The translations under genes and the position numbers were made by a program. Positions 32,690-47,083 of a DNA stretch of 64,000 nucleotides are shown here, in pieces. This DNA is from Linum tenue (lineage: Eukaryota > Streptophyta > Magnoliopsida > Malpighiales > Linaceae). The DNA lies in NCBI GenBank assembly GCA_946122785.1, contig CAMGYJ010000002.1:68225703-68289702 (forward strand). The letters are read 5' to 3'. Position 1 is the first letter of the stretch; each line of letters opens with the position of its first letter. The notes under the pieces are model-generated. The model was given only the letters and a program-made list of their open reading frames with translations. It was not told the origin of the DNA and did not search any database.

Positions 32690-33360
32690 AATTATGAAGT
32701 ATACAAACCGGATTTACAAATAGTACAAACAATACAAACATACAAACATTACAAACTAAAACAACAAAACATACAAACAAATTTACAAACAATACAAAAC
32801 ATGCGAACTATACAAACAATACAAACTAGACCGACAAACAATACAAACCATACAAAATGAAAATAAACAACCGGGTTGACTTTGGAGACTTCATCCCTAT
32901 ATAGAGGGTTTCGTCCCAAAGTCAACCCAATTGTTTTTTTTTACATACAAACATTACAAATATGGTGGGAAAAAATGACAAACTAGACCGACAAATCATA
33001 CAAAATGGAAAAACACCCGGGTTGACTTTGAAGGCTCCATCTCTATATAGAAGAGTTTCATCCAAAAGTCAACCAGGTTGTTTTTTAGACATAAAAAACA
33101 TTACAAACATGGGTGACAAAAATGACAAACATGATGGACAAAAATAACAAAGTTCACAAACATTACAAAAGAAACCGACAAACATTACAAAACAACAAAG
33201 CTTACAAACTTAAAAAAAAAACGGACAAATAGTACAAAACATACTAACCGTACAAAATAGTCATATAAACATTACAAATATAATAGAAAAAATGACAAAC
33301 AATACAAACCGAGTTGTCTGTAAACATTACAAACCAGACTTACAAATATTATAAAATACC
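32690..33360. repeat. TACAAAC-rich low-complexity tract with two related hairpins
   Basis: TACAAACA and ACAAACATT words repeat loosely for about 670 bases. Inside lie two hairpins, about 32873-32930 and 33017-33073, both with arms GGGTTGACTTTG and CAAAGTCAACC (the second imperfect) and a CTATATAG centre. The second is a diverged copy of the first. Confidence 0.7.
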
Positions 33361-34218
33361 GCTGTCGTCGAAAGAATCTCGTCGCGGCCGGAAATTCTCG
33401 CCGGCACCTGAAAATTCTTGCCGACATCGGAAATACTCTCTGTGCAACGTACGCAAAGGAAAATTGAGTCAATGGGGTGATTAATTGGGTCATGGGATGA
33501 ATCCCTCACCGCCATGGCGACGGGACGTCAACCTGGGTGGTGCAAATCCATCATCGCGTGGAGACGCGGGAAACCCAGCACGACGAGACGCCAACTTGTG
33601 CAGGAAAGTGTTTTTATAATTTAATAATTAAGTAAGATCAATCTAAATCGTTGAATTTTAATAAGGTGGTAGGATTGAGATTTACTTAGTCATGTAACTA
33701 TTAAGTAAATCTTACCATTTCAACTATTCAAAATTTCCATGAAACTTGTGCAGCAAGCTGACCAGGGGCATCCCCGTAATTAACCACTTTCCGGATTTAT
33801 TCAAATCTCCATGGGCCAGCAACTATCCGAACCAAATTGCAGACGGCGAGTTCCCGAAAAATAGAAGAAAATTTGAAAAAGCGAAGAACATAAATAAAAA
33901 TCTATGCAGAAAAACCCCAGAAAAATGAAAGTGTAGTGAAGGCAGTCAACCGAAGGGTTATTTTTCTGAATTTTTCTACGACAATTTCCCATTTTACTTT
34001 CCCCGCCACTTGTTTCCCCTTTTCCTTCTCTCCCCAATTTCTTCCTCCGAATCTTAGGGCTCCGAACCTCTCTATCCCGCTCTGCAACTCCATCATTCAT
34101 AAGTCAGAATCTCTCCTTCCTCAACTTGATCTCTGCTCCCACATATATTCCTCTCCGAACCACTTCTTCTCTTAATGCGCTCCCCCTTCGAACTGCAATT
34201 TCTCCGGTTAGTCCAGCT
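33361..34218 (+). other. Upstream region and 5' leader of SCC2
   Basis: CT-rich leader-like sequence starts near 33990. The frame upstream of the ATG at 34219 opens only with TTG, so it is read as untranslated. Confidence 0.5.
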
Positions 34219-37200
34219 ATGAGCAATCCGGCTGCTAACCCCGGTGGTTCTGCTTCGGGCTTCGGCGCCCAAGGCGTTGGCCTCTCCAACACTATACACT
34301 CGGAAGTTGCGCCATACTTGCCCTTACCTTCGCTCCCGGTGTTCTGCGGCGCTTACGATCCGGAACTCCGGCTGTTCGACGAGCGCGGTGGTGGAGACCT
34401 TTGGTACTTGAATCGAAATGAAATTGTGGCTCAGTCTGCTAGAATTGCCAGTATGCTTGGCGATACCGATGTTTCCTACCTGTAAGTGTTTTCAGTTGCT
34501 TATTCGAGCGCATGCTTAGTCGCCATTGCTTCTGAGTACGTGATAAGTTTAGTAAGCGAGGGAGTCAGAGTTAGTGGTAATTCTAGTTCCTGCTAGTTGA
34601 ATTTAGGCGTACTACTCGGTAGCGGTGTAATTCCCTGCTAGGGAGGGCAGTTAAGTTTGCTTGCCTCTATTGTAACATTGGCTCAAATCATTGGTGGAGT
34701 CTCTTGGATTGACTTGAGAAATAGACTGTAAGGTTACTTTGAGTCCATGTGGCAATGCAGTAGTTAGTGTGTCGTTTGAATGTGATGCAGTATTGTAATT
34801 TGGATTTTGATGCAGCAAGTAGGAGACAAAAAAAAAAAAAAAAAAATATTGTTGGCACCAAAAGAAAAAAAAGCAATGCAGATGCTCAAACTATTGGGGA
34901 AGAGTTTGAAAAGTGCATTCTACATGCAGTTGAATTACTCGAGAAGGTACATACAAACAGGATCACCAATTGAATAGGAAGTGCCACGTTTGCATCTTTA
35001 TAACGCGCACTTAAAGTGAGAATCGTGGGATATTCGTTTATCAAGAGTTAAATATGTCATAAATATTTCAGAAACTGTATTCAGATGCCGTTTTGGCTAA
35101 GAACACAGTTGTACCTGAGTTGCATTGTTTCCCAAGTCATATTTAGTGGCAACCAAATCATGCTCAAGGAGCTTGAGTTGTTCTCCCTTCATTCTGAATT
35201 GAGCATCTGATGTTGGGATAGGATTGACTATGTGACCTAATTCTGGAAAGTTTAATTTGAAGGACGGCTTTGTCGTTTCGGCGTTTGTAATTTTATGATG
35301 CAACCTAGTCATTGGCTCTTGTTTGTGTTGACTGTTGAGATTGAATGCGATTGACCGTCCCCTTTAAATCCATTACCCTGATAAGTGTAGTTGATAAGTT
35401 CTGGCTTGTGTTAAAGAACTTGAGTTGTCTACATCTGTCATTTTTGGTGTACTACTTTGACGCTATTTATCCCTTTTTTCAATCTCAGCCACCTTAGGAA
35501 CGATGTGAGGCGGATGGGGTTGGATAATGTGGTACCTTTGGAACTTCATGACCAGGTTCTACGGCACAATCCTGAAGCATATGAGCATCCCACTCATGGT
35601 AAACAAAGTTTCTAGCTTCCTCTTTCAAGTATTTTTGCATGTAGATAAGCTTCGTTCCTATGTTTAGGCACATGTTTCCAATAGTTGAGCAATTGGAGTA
35701 TGTTTTCAAATCTAATGGGCAGAAAGAATTCAAATACACTGTCCTGTGGATTCGTAATAATGGGATTTTTCAGGCTGTGTTATTTTCTTGAAATTAGAAT
35801 ATGAGAAATCAACAGAAGACTGCTTTGGCATCTCTAATTGGATGCAGAAACTTGGTATATTGTCAAGTGATATTCTTAGGCTAAATTGGCTCACCCTTGC
35901 TTAACATAGCTATGCTTTGTAGGAAACACTTAGCTTTGCTCTTGTTGTGGTTATTTTATTTGTTCAAGTTTCTCAAGTAAGGAGCAATTTTCTGGAAACG
36001 CAGCCTTGGAAAACAAGCTCGTCCATGTTGAGCCCAGCATCCTTGTTCCACTTAAAGTACAAAATGGCAATGATCAGGAAAGCCGCTACAGCAGCTATAC
36101 GCCTAATGTAGGTATCTGAGATGAGTTAATATTAAGCATTTGCTGCTATGGTGATTCTTATGCAAAGGAATATTGCAGGATACTGATTCATCTATGAGAA
36201 AACCAAAAGGTAAGAGGAAAGGCAGTGTGGCACCAGTGCCGGTTGAAGTGAGCGACCCGTCTGAGCTTGAACCAAGTGACCCTTCTGAATTACAGGGTAT
36301 GCATTATAATAAGATTTTGGTCTTTCACATATGTTATATTGACACTTAAGGTATTCATAAACAATATATATTCCACACAAAGACTCAGTGGCCTGTCCTT
36401 GTTCAGATGCTACTATTAGGAACTTCTGTGATATACTGGATCAATTCTGTGGCAAAGCTGAAGTTGCGAATGATGAACGGGATGAAGTGGATTGGTTGGC
36501 GTTACCTGCTAGTGATATTAGATTGCTTGTTAATGAAATCATGTTACTTCGTGGAAAGAAACTTCTACATTTGGTCCCTCTTGAGGCCCTTGTAAGATTG
36601 TTACGGATTCTAGACCATCAGATACATCGAGCAGAAGGCATATCAATAGACCAATTGGACCATGTAAGTTTCCTTAACTACTTCTGATTAAGACAGTGTT
36701 TGTTTGCTCTAAGTCCGGTCCAAAATGTAGGGTTGGTTTGGCATTTTGATCACCTGGAATCAAAAGGCATTAAAACAAATATCTGTTATAATTTGCCAGT
36801 TGGGAGAGAGCTGTTGGGTCATCGGACAGATCCGATGCCTAGGCCAAATGGCTGAAATGTGATGGATGTCGAGTATTGATTGGTTCCCGAGAAAGGTCCT
36901 CCAATCCCAAATCCACCCTCCACATCTCCCTCAAGTGACTTGTCTTTGAGTCACATCTTCCACAGCCTTCTCTTGTAGACATGTGTCTTTCTTAACATAT
37001 CTTAGTGCAGTGATGAATTTACTTTTTAAAATGCATTTCCCTCCTGTTTTTGGCATTGTGTTACGTTTTTTTAATAGTTTCTATATATTATCACTTTCCA
37101 ATTTAGTGACGATAGTTAAATTCTCAGTACCTTATGTTTTAGCCGTATCTTATAAAAAAAATATAAACTACAAATAAAAGAAATAAAATAATTCAAAATA

Positions 37201-40200
37201 AGGATGAACATGTGACCGCACATAAAACTAGCTTTTTATTTCTAAAAAGAATGGTTTTTTTTTTGGAAAATATTTGTTAATTGATAGATTAGGTATTTTT
37301 CATGTATTTCCTGGAAACTGTATAACCTGAAATTACCAAAACCCCACCTGACGTTTTAGTTTTGGGACCAATTTGATGGTGGTGACCTATCAACCAAATT
37401 ATGTAATATGAATTGACTTGTGGTTGTGGTTATTTGACCAAAATTATTCAAACCAACCCATTTGCTTTCTCTAGGAATATTATTAGTTGTTAGTTTCTCT
37501 GAGAAGTTTCAAAGTATTCTTCCTATTAATTTTTACTATATCACTTCAACATGGTCATTGTATGGTTCATGCTCTCCTTTTGGATGTGGGACTCTTCGTG
37601 AATCAGATTGCTATAGGAGACATTTTCTTCAACTAAAATGAAGTCTTGTTAATTTAGTTTCTCGTATGCTCACCGCTATGTTCTCCCTGTTGGTATGCTC
37701 AGTGTGTGATTGTGCCTTTTTAACTGAAGATTATTTGGGCTACGTTTCATGATGTTGTTCTTGTTACTTTCTTTTCCCTACATTTTGTTTTCATTAAAAA
37801 GTGTGTTTCGCTTCAAATGTCGCAGTCGGGCTCAGATGCAGTCTCTTACGTCTTCTCTGCGTTGGAGTCTATCCATGCAGCTCTAGCTGTAATGACTCAC
37901 AATAGCATGCCAAAACAGCTCTACAAAGAAGAGGTGCATTTTCTTTTTGGCTTCATTTCTCAGATCCTATTGAAACTGAATGTCCTGTAATTGTGGTTCC
38001 TGTGCTATGTTTCCACGTTCACGCTCTTTTCTACTCAAGTTTTTGGACTATTTAGATCTATTGATGGGTTGAGGTTTTTTCTTGCCAGCTCATTGAAAGG
38101 ATTCTGGAGTTCTCTAAGTATCAGATATTGGGTATTTTGTCAGCTTATGATCCAGCATTTCGGGCTTTGCATAAGCCAAACGAACCTGAAGCATATGAAG
38201 GTGGGCCGTTGACCTTGGATGGGGATGGCTTTCCTTGTTTTTCTTCCTTTGCACCATTTATCAATATATATACTTTGCAGACTGTGGTAACTCAAATCTT
38301 AAAAGGACTCATGTATAATGATAGATGGTGTTCTATAGTACCCTATTATGTCATTTCTTCTTTATCTTTATTAATAAGTATTTATAAATCCTGAACAATT
38401 TTACTGATTACAGACGAATGTTTATTCTGAACATGTAATTGGATTTCCTTCTTTTTGCTAATCAGGTGATGAGAATGAAGACCCTGAGGCTGATTACTGT
38501 CCATCAGGCAAGAGAAGGCGTGTTCAGAAGAGTGTGAGACCGAAGAAATCAGCTTACAATAAGTGTGTTCTTTGTTTGTCAATCTGCTCTGAAATTGTCA
38601 TTCACTTTTTCCCCCCTTTTCAGAGAAACGTTCTTCTAATCATTTGCCCTTTCTTTGCCATCTTTAATAGGGTCAACAGTGCCATGAATACAATTCTACA
38701 GAAACTTTGCACTATTATTGGTTTACTGAAGGATCTGTTGTCGATAGAGAGGTTATCAGATAGTTGCATTTTACAATTAGTGAAGACCAGCTTTACAACG
38801 CTCATGGTTGACAATGTTCAACTCCTGCAGCTGAAGGCAATGGGTCTACTTTGCGGGGTAGAGATCTGTATACTGTTGTTGGGAGCTTGTGCATTTTAAT
38901 TTTTACCCAAGTACATGTACTTATGCACTCATACGATTTCTAGATCACATTGCTATGGTAGAGGATTTAGTTAGTCTCATTTGACTTCTTCTATCTTGAT
39001 GCAGATATTCTTGTCATACCCACAACATCGTTCCTATATTGTTGATGAGTTGGTTCAGCTGCTCTGGAAGCTACCTGTCTCAAAGCGAGCCCTCCGATCC
39101 TATCACTTGCCTGATGAAGATCAAAAGCAGATTCAGATGGTCACTGCTTTGCTAATTCAATTGGTACACAGTAGTGCAAACCTTCCTGAAGCGTTAAGGC
39201 ACGCGGCGACTGCTCATTCCATCCTGGAAGTCTCTTTGGATGCTACTTACATCTCTAAATGCCATGAAGCTGTAACGGAAACATGCTGTCTTTTCTGGAC
39301 TCGTGTACTTCAGCGATTTACGGCTGTGAAAGCTCAGGATTCTGCTGAACTGAAGCTTATCATGGAAAACCTTGTTACAGACTTACTGACCACTCTGAAC
39401 TTACCCGAGTACCCTGCTTCAGCTCTCATTCTGGAGGTGAGATATAGGGATAAGTTGCATTTGCATGGATCATGATACCTTCTGTTACTAAAGATTGTGA
39501 ATTGCAGGTACTTTGCGTCTTATTACTGCAAAATGCTGGGCTAAAATCCAAGGATGTTTCTGCTCGATCTATGGCAATTGATCTTCTTGGCATGATTGCC
39601 ACAAGTTTGAAACATGATTCTGTCAATTGCCGCCAGGAGAAACTTTGGATTTTACAAGCATTAGACAGTGAAGATGATGCGGGTTGTAGTTTCCCAAAAG
39701 ATGCATGCTGTGTTTGCTTAGATAGAAGAGTTGGGAAAGCACTGTTCATGTGTCAAGGTTGCGACAGATTGTTTCATTCTGATTGCACAGGTGGCAGAGA
39801 ATGTGAAACCAATCAGAACTGGCATTGTCAGATTTGTCTGTGCAAGAAGCAGCTTCTGGTGTTACAGTCATTTTGTAACATGCAGCGCAAAGATAATGGG
39901 AGAGCAAACAGATCTGCATCTGCTAAAAGTTCTGAAACTTCTAATATGGTCACAAAAGTTGAAGTTATTCAACAGACGCTTTTAAACTTCCTCCAAGATT
40001 CAGTTTCTGCTGATGATATGCATCAGTTCATCGGCTGGTTTGTACTTGAATAGTCCTTCATCTCTTTCCCAGACAATTTATATTTATTATCAGTTTAGAA
40101 AGACATTCCATGTGCAGGTTCTATATGTGCCTTTGGTACAAGGATGACTCAAAATCTGAGCAGAGGTTGACTTATGACATCACGAGGCTAAAATCAAATC

Positions 40201-43200
40201 TTGTTGTGCGTGATTCTGGTACTAGCCATTCCATGCTGACGAGGGACTCAATGAAGAAGATTACGTTAGCACTGGGACAAAATAGTTCTTTTGTTCGAGG
40301 GTTTGACAAAATTCTTCATATGCTTCTGGTGGGTGAGATTGTACTTCAGCTGTTCTCATCATTGAGTAGACTTTAGTCTTACATGTGCACTATTTGCAGG
40401 CAAGTTTAAGGGAGAACTCTCCTGTAATCAGGGCCAAGGCACTGCGAGCTGTAAGATAGAGTTGCAATTCGAGTACCAGCTCAATTTTAATTATTATGTT
40501 ACTTTTGTGATGGAATTTCTTAATTCTTTTTCTTTCTTCTTCTTCTTCTTCTTCTTCTTCTTCTTCTTCTTCTTCTTCGTGTGCTTTTAATGGGAACAGG
40601 TCAGCATTATAGTAGAAACTGATCCAGAGGTCTTACGCGATAAATCCGTTCAATTAGCCGTAGAAGGAAGATTTTGCGATTCTGCAATTTCTGTTAGGGA
40701 AGCTGCATTGGAACTGGTAGGAAGGCATATTGCTTCACATCCTGATGTTGGCCTGCAGGTAGGCTGATTTATTTTGTTACTTTCTTTGTATAAATGCACT
40801 ATTGATTGTACCCAGCTTTTCACTCTGAAAATGTTGGTTTCATGCAGTACTTTGAGAAGGTTGCTGAGAGGATCAAAGACACTGGAGTGAGCGTCCGAAA
40901 GAGGGCCATCAAAATTATCAGAGATATGTGCACTTCAAACACCAACTTCACTCAATTTACGACTGCTTGCATTGAGATAATTTCTCGTGTTAGTGACGAC
41001 GAATCAAGTATTCAGGTAACTTAGATGGAAATGGGATTTGTTAAATTATCATGGAAATTTTTGGTATACACTTCTATTATCTCCAACAGCATTAAATTTG
41101 TTTGGTTTTTTGTATCTCTGGGTTCATAAATATGTTTCTGTTGTAGGAAAAAATCTATAATACCTGACTGCTGTAGCTTATTTGTAATTCTTCTTTGCAC
41201 TCAGGATCTCGTCTGCAAGACATTTTTCGAGTTATGGTTTGAGGAACCTTCTGGTGTGCAGACAACGTTTTCTGGGGATGGTAGTTCTGTACCTTTGGAG
41301 GTGGCTAAGAAGACTGATCAGATTGTTGAAATGCTGCGGAGGATGGCAAATAATCACCTCCTTGTCACTGTTGTTAAGCGCAACCTAGCCCTTGATTTTT
41401 TCCCCCAGTCTGCTAAAGCTGTTGGGATCAATCCTATGTCGCTTGCATCTGTGCGCAAGCGATGTGAGCTAATGTGCAAGTGCATACTAGAAAGGATACT
41501 GCAGGTATCAGCATTGGCTTTATATGCATAAGCTGAATTATTTCATATATGAATACTATTCTAAATACTTTCAGGTGGAGGAAATGAATAACACTGAAGA
41601 GGAGGTGCAAACTCTGCCATACGTGCTGGCCTTACATTCATTTTGTGTGGTGGATCCAACCCTTTGTGTGCCATCTTCTGACCCATCTCAATTTGTTGTC
41701 ACGCTGCAGCCTTATCTTAAGACTCAGGTTGTATTATTATTTATTATCATTTGCTACTGCATTTCGTCTTTCAGCAATATGGGTGATAAAATGTACTTGT
41801 ATATTAGTTTAATTGTCTGCTTGAGATTGGTATATGACATATGGGGGCTGCTGTACCTGGTTTGTCAATCTGAGGGTGGTAGGTACTTGGGTCAACTGGG
41901 TTGGCAACTTTGTAGATCATGTATGAACATTCACCTTTCAAGGTTAAGGATCAGACAAGAGTAATTATTTACATCTTTGCTAATCAAGGGCTCAACCTAG
42001 TGGTTGGTTAAACTTTGGGTTTTCCTAGTGCATTGGCAAAGATAGATATGTTCAAGTAGGGAAAACTCCGCTACTTGATTTCATGGCAGATTTGGGGGTT
42101 AAAAGTGTAGAACCAAGCTGATTATGGACATTTAAGCTGCTAATTTGGCATCAAGCCACAGAATAATATTTAGTGCTTGGATATTAGAGATGGAAACAAA
42201 GCAGAACTGGATTTGAGATTAAGTTACTGCAATAACTAGCTCAGTGCCTCCAACCATTGGGCTAATGCTTCAGCTGATATGGCTTCTGTTTCTGTCCAGG
42301 TTGATAACCGAGTTGTTGCGCAGTTTCTGGAAAGTATAATATTCATAATTGATTCTGTACTTCCCTTGATAAGGAAGTTGACATCAAGTATTGTTGAAGA
42401 AGTCGAGCAAGACTTGAAACAAATGATCGGGCGGCACTCATTTTTGACAGTGGTGCATGCTTGCATCAAGTAATTTCATCTACTCGGTTTCTTCTCGTAA
42501 TGGACACATTCATTTTTTTATCAACCTTTGATGGTGTATAGTTATGAACATTTATTGTTGATTTAATTTGCTGTGTGCTGACCTTTGCATGCATTGTGAA
42601 TGGATTTGGCTGTCGATATGGATGATAAAAGATGGTATTTACATTTTGCAAGCAGCTGGTCTCCTTTAATTCATCTTTGAGGGACTTCTACATTTTCAGG
42701 AATTTATCTCCTGCTGTCATTTTTTGCAGCTAGTTAAATCTAGTTTTGTATTTACAGCAATATTATGGATACTATTTACATCTTCACTATGCAAAAATAT
42801 GCTTGCAATTGAAGCTTCATAAGCCCTTTGAAAAATTGTGTATTATTACACTGTAGACCACGTTTGTATGTGTAGAAACTTTAAATTAATAAGTTCATTG
42901 CTTTGAGCCCAAAATTTTTAATACTGTAGGCTAAGCATTTCTTCTTGACATTGACTTTGCAGATCAACACTGTTGAGTGTTTCTACTTTGCATTCCAAAT
43001 CTGCATCATCCTTTTCTTAAATTTTAGATGTAGATAGTTAAATGCTTCCTTACTTGCAGGTGTCTGTGTACGTTGAGTAAGGTTTCTGGAAAAGGGGCTA
43101 GTGTTATTGAATTCCTCATACAGGTTTTCTTCAGGCGCCTTGATGCTCAAACAATTGAGAACAAACAGGTTGGTGGATTTAGCATAGTTTGGTGCTTATT

Positions 43201-46092
43201 AACTTCTTAAGCATGATAGTCCAATGTTTAAGCTTTCTGTTCCTTGTCGATGGGGGCTTACATTTACTAATGCTGTGTTTCCTAACACCTAATTAGGAAA
43301 CATCCATTACATTGTGTACATGCTTCGAATGTGCTGTGCTACAAAATGAATTAACCTCATCTTTTTCTGCAAGTGACAGTTGATAGGGCGTTCTCTATTC
43401 TGCCTTGGGTTGCTTATTCGATATGGAAATCCATTGATTAGTGGGTCAAGTAGCAAAAACATTGATGTTGGAAGTAGTATAAGCTTGTTCAAGAACTACC
43501 TCATAATGGACGACTTCAGTGTGAAAGTCAGATCTTTGCAGGTATGCCTTGTGCTCCCACTTCTCTGAAACAGCTTAAAATTTAAGGCTCTTCACCTATA
43601 TCTGCATTGTTCATGTAGGCTTTAGGATTTATCCTAATTGCTAGACCTGAATACATGCTGGAGAAGGACATTGGGAAAATATTGGGAGCAACTTTGTCAT
43701 CGAGTTCTCATGTTCGCCTGAAGGTAGTAATATATGCCCTCTTTCATGTGGTTCCTTTTCTACTAGAAACTGAAATGTTACATTTACCAGATGCAAGCTC
43801 TGCAAAATCTGTATGAGTATCTTCTGGATGCCGAAAGCCAATTAGAAACAGATAAAGCCAGTAACGATGCTCAAAGTTCGGTTGGAGCTGGTCAAAGGGT
43901 GGTACCTGTTGCTGCAGGTGCTGGGGATACCAACATCTGTGGTGGGATTATCCAGTTATATTGGGATCACATTTTGGGAAGGAGCTTAGATTTGAATGAG
44001 GAAGTTCGCCAGACTGCACTGAAGGTGGGAAAATCGGTCCTATATTAAGTTCCCGTGCTAGTACAAGAACTGGTTTCATCATGTAAAATAAAGGGACAAA
44101 GCCAGGAAGCTAAAGTTTAGTAAATAGGAGTAGGATCTCATGCACTGTAACTTTGCTGCACTTGGATGCTTGAGTTTCACTTATTTGATTTTGTTATCCA
44201 TGCAGATTGTCGAGGTGGTGCTCAGGCAAGGTCTAGTTCACCCTATTACTTGTGTTCCCTACCTCATAGCACTTGAATCCGATCCGTTAGAGTCAAACTC
44301 GAAGTTGGCACATCATCTATTGATGAATATGAATGAGAAGTATGGTGTTCGGACTCTTTTTCTCCTGTTTTTGCAATATATTCGTCTTATATTTTACATA
44401 AGCAACTCAAAACCAGGGTATCACTTTTTCAGGTACCCAGCCTTCTTTGAGAGTCGATTAGGCGATGGTCTTCAGCTATCATATACATTCATGCATGCTC
44501 TTTCTAGTGCCTCTAATGAAAAACCAAACCAAAGGCTACCACCTAAGTCAGCTGGGAATTCCAAAGGAAAGTATGAAACTGGTGCTCTGACTCAGGCTAG
44601 ACTCGGAGTTTCTCGGATCTACAAGCTTATTCGTGGGAACCGTGTCTCGAGAAATAAATTCATGTCTTCAATTGTGCGCAAATTTGATAATCCAGTCCGT
44701 AGTGATTCAGTGATTGGCTTTCTACTGTAAGTGCTTTCAGAGTTTCCGGTCATTTGGCATTTGGTCTGCAACTCTTTAACAATGTTAATAATTTTGGTTT
44801 CCTTTTTCACAGGCACTGTACTGAAGTGCTTGCTCTACTGCCATTCACTGTTCCGGATGAACCACTGTATCTCATTTATTCTATAAATCGGGTGATCCAA
44901 GTTAGGGTTGGGGCACTTGAGGCAAATATGAAGGGGCTAGTATTGCATCTGGCAGAAAGAGCTGCACGGAAAGCTCACCATCAGAGTGGGTTACTTCAGG
45001 AAGAAGCAACTCAGCTCAGTGTCCGACAAGTGGGCTCAATGGACTTGAATGACATGGCTAAGGATGAAGAGCCAGTTGATCGAGCACAGTCCAGTCCTTT
45101 GAGAAATTTCGATTTGAATGGAACGTTTAAAGACGAGCCACCTGGCCATTCAGTCTCCACTTCAAGTGATCCAAATACGACAAGCCATATGAACATAGTT
45201 GAACCTTGCAGCCTCTCCCAGGATGATATAAACAGAATCCAGGTAATCACCAGTGTACAATAACCATGTGTCTGCGTGTTTGGAAAGAAATAATTTGAGG
45301 TTAGATAGGAAGAGCTTGCCGTTCTGAATCTCCGTTCCTGTGGTTGAAACAGGTCCATTGTCTCGCTGCCACTGCTTTGCAGCTTCTTCTGAAGCTGAAG
45401 AGACACCTAAAGATTGTGTATGGCCTGAATGACTCCCGTTGTCAGGTAAATGTTTTTTCATTTGTTATCATCATTAACAGTTTGCTAGTTATGATAGATG
45501 TATTATGTTTATTGAACTAGGCCTTTTTACCGAACGAACCCCCAAAACCTGGAGAGAATCTATCCAGGCAGACTATTCCTTTTGACGTAAGTGATATCCG
45601 GACTAGCATGCCCACAACGTATCAGGATCTGGTACAGCGATATCAGGTACGCCAAAAGTAGACTTACAGATTACAGAATTTGTGCCCCGCTCTTGTGTTG
45701 GGAAGTTTCTCTTTGTCTACCGTTTATGTAATGGGAAGTGGGCTCTTTTTAATGCTTGCTCACTTTGTCAAAAACAGGACTTAAAAAATGCGCTGAAGGA
45801 AGACACAGTGGATTATGCAACTTACACAGCAAACATCAATAGGAAGCGCCCCACTCCCAGGAAGAAACCCGGACGAGGTGCCCCAGCAGCCGAAGACATG
45901 TATGATGATGCAAACCTGACGGCTGGCAGTGCGGTCAGGAAGCGGACAACTCCCAGGAAGAGAACTGGCCGTACTCTGGCCGATGACATGGATGACGACG
46001 ATGATGATGACGATGGAGACTGGATGGGTGGAGGCAGGAGGTTAACTGGTAGCAGCAGGAGAGGGAACAGATCAGGAGGCAGACAGCGATGA
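34219..46092 (+). CDS. SCC2: Sister-chromatid cohesion protein SCC2 (cohesin loader, NIPBL/adherin family)
   Basis: SCC2 with SCC4 loads cohesin onto chromosomes in the nucleus. Twenty-eight exons join in phase to 1,844 residues: 34219-34481, 35489-35598, 36004-36107, 36179-36296, 36407-36663, 37826-37933, 38089-38200, 38466-38562, 38671-38857, 39005-39436, 39508-40037, 40118-40328, 40400-40450, 40597-40758, 40848-41015, 41205-41504, 41575-41727, 42300-42469, 43060-43168, 43380-43541, 43619-43723, 43791-44024, 44206-44339, 44433-44726, 44813-45242, 45353-45445, 45521-45646, 45778-46092. The N terminus has [29 protein letters not shown] finger (about 662-712; CCVC, CQGC, H, C, CQIC) is a plant-specific feature of SCC2. 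HEAT repeats follow (for example 870-970), and the C terminus has basic TPRKK/TPRKR motifs and a poly-Asp run. No break was seen. Confidence 0.94.
40529..40576. repeat. (CTT)n microsatellite in an SCC2 intron
   Basis: About 15 CTT units within the intron between the exons ending at 40450 and starting at 40597. Likely length-polymorphic. Confidence 0.9.
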
Positions 46093-47083
46093 CTACGATG
46101 AATAGGTATTGTAAATACGACGAAATAGCATATGCACATATATGCTAACCAGTGTACATGAAGTTTTGTTGGCGACAGCGAATAGAGCTATAGGTGGGAC
46201 AGATCTTTATTGTAGAATGACAGGAGAAGAGAAAGGAATAGGGATTTTTAGGTGGGAACGCTTAGAAAGCATGAAGAAACATGAAGATTGTTTCTTCGTC
46301 AGAGTAGTTTGTAACTTGTAGCTGTAGCTTTCTGCTGCTGTTTCCATCTTGTAATTTTTTGTCCAGAAAAGTTTTAACTGCCGATTCTTTTCTCGGAATG
46401 AAAGTCAAGGATTTGATTACTGGTATTGGTTGCTGGTATATGAGAATGCAATAATCTTCTCCCAGATAGCAAGAGATTTTGCAGCAATTCATGGAGCCAA
46501 ACCGAGAAACCGGAAAGAGATAAATTCACAGACGATAGATAAAACGCCTCGTAGGAGAATGTGCATTGAAAGAGCGTGGGAGCAGTCGAACTACCCCTTG
46601 TGTTTCTGTTAACTTGATTCGACTGTATTGTTGTTGGAGTTGAATATTGAACTTGTTGCAAGAACAATTGTATTATTTGAACTGGATAAGGTGTACATAA
46701 GAAATTAGCAGGTCAAACTGGATACAACATTAAAACGGGTTGGCACTGCAATTGTTTTTAACGACTTCAAAACTTGTCCACATATTACACACAAAAAATT
46801 CACAGGAGAAACGAACAAACACCTTACACTTAAACTAAATCCCCTTTTGTGAGGCTTCTGCTACATTACCAGCTAAAAATCAGTTTTCAAAGTGTAGAGA
46901 AACAGCGGCTTATCATATTAAAAGAAAAACCCGAAATGAGGTTTCAATTATTCTATTTCACATTACAATTCTCAAGCTTCAAACAAGATGGTGTTTTTTT
47001 TTAAAGCTTTTCTAGTTCTGGGACGACAGTGGCTGCCTCGCATGTCTACTGCAGGCCAAGCTGGACGTTCTTTCCGGTGTTGC
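46093..47083. other. Region between the converging SCC2 and BCCP genes
   Basis: Holds the SCC2 3' UTR on the left and the BCCP 3' UTR on the right. The small open frames here are not supported as genes. Confidence 0.55.
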
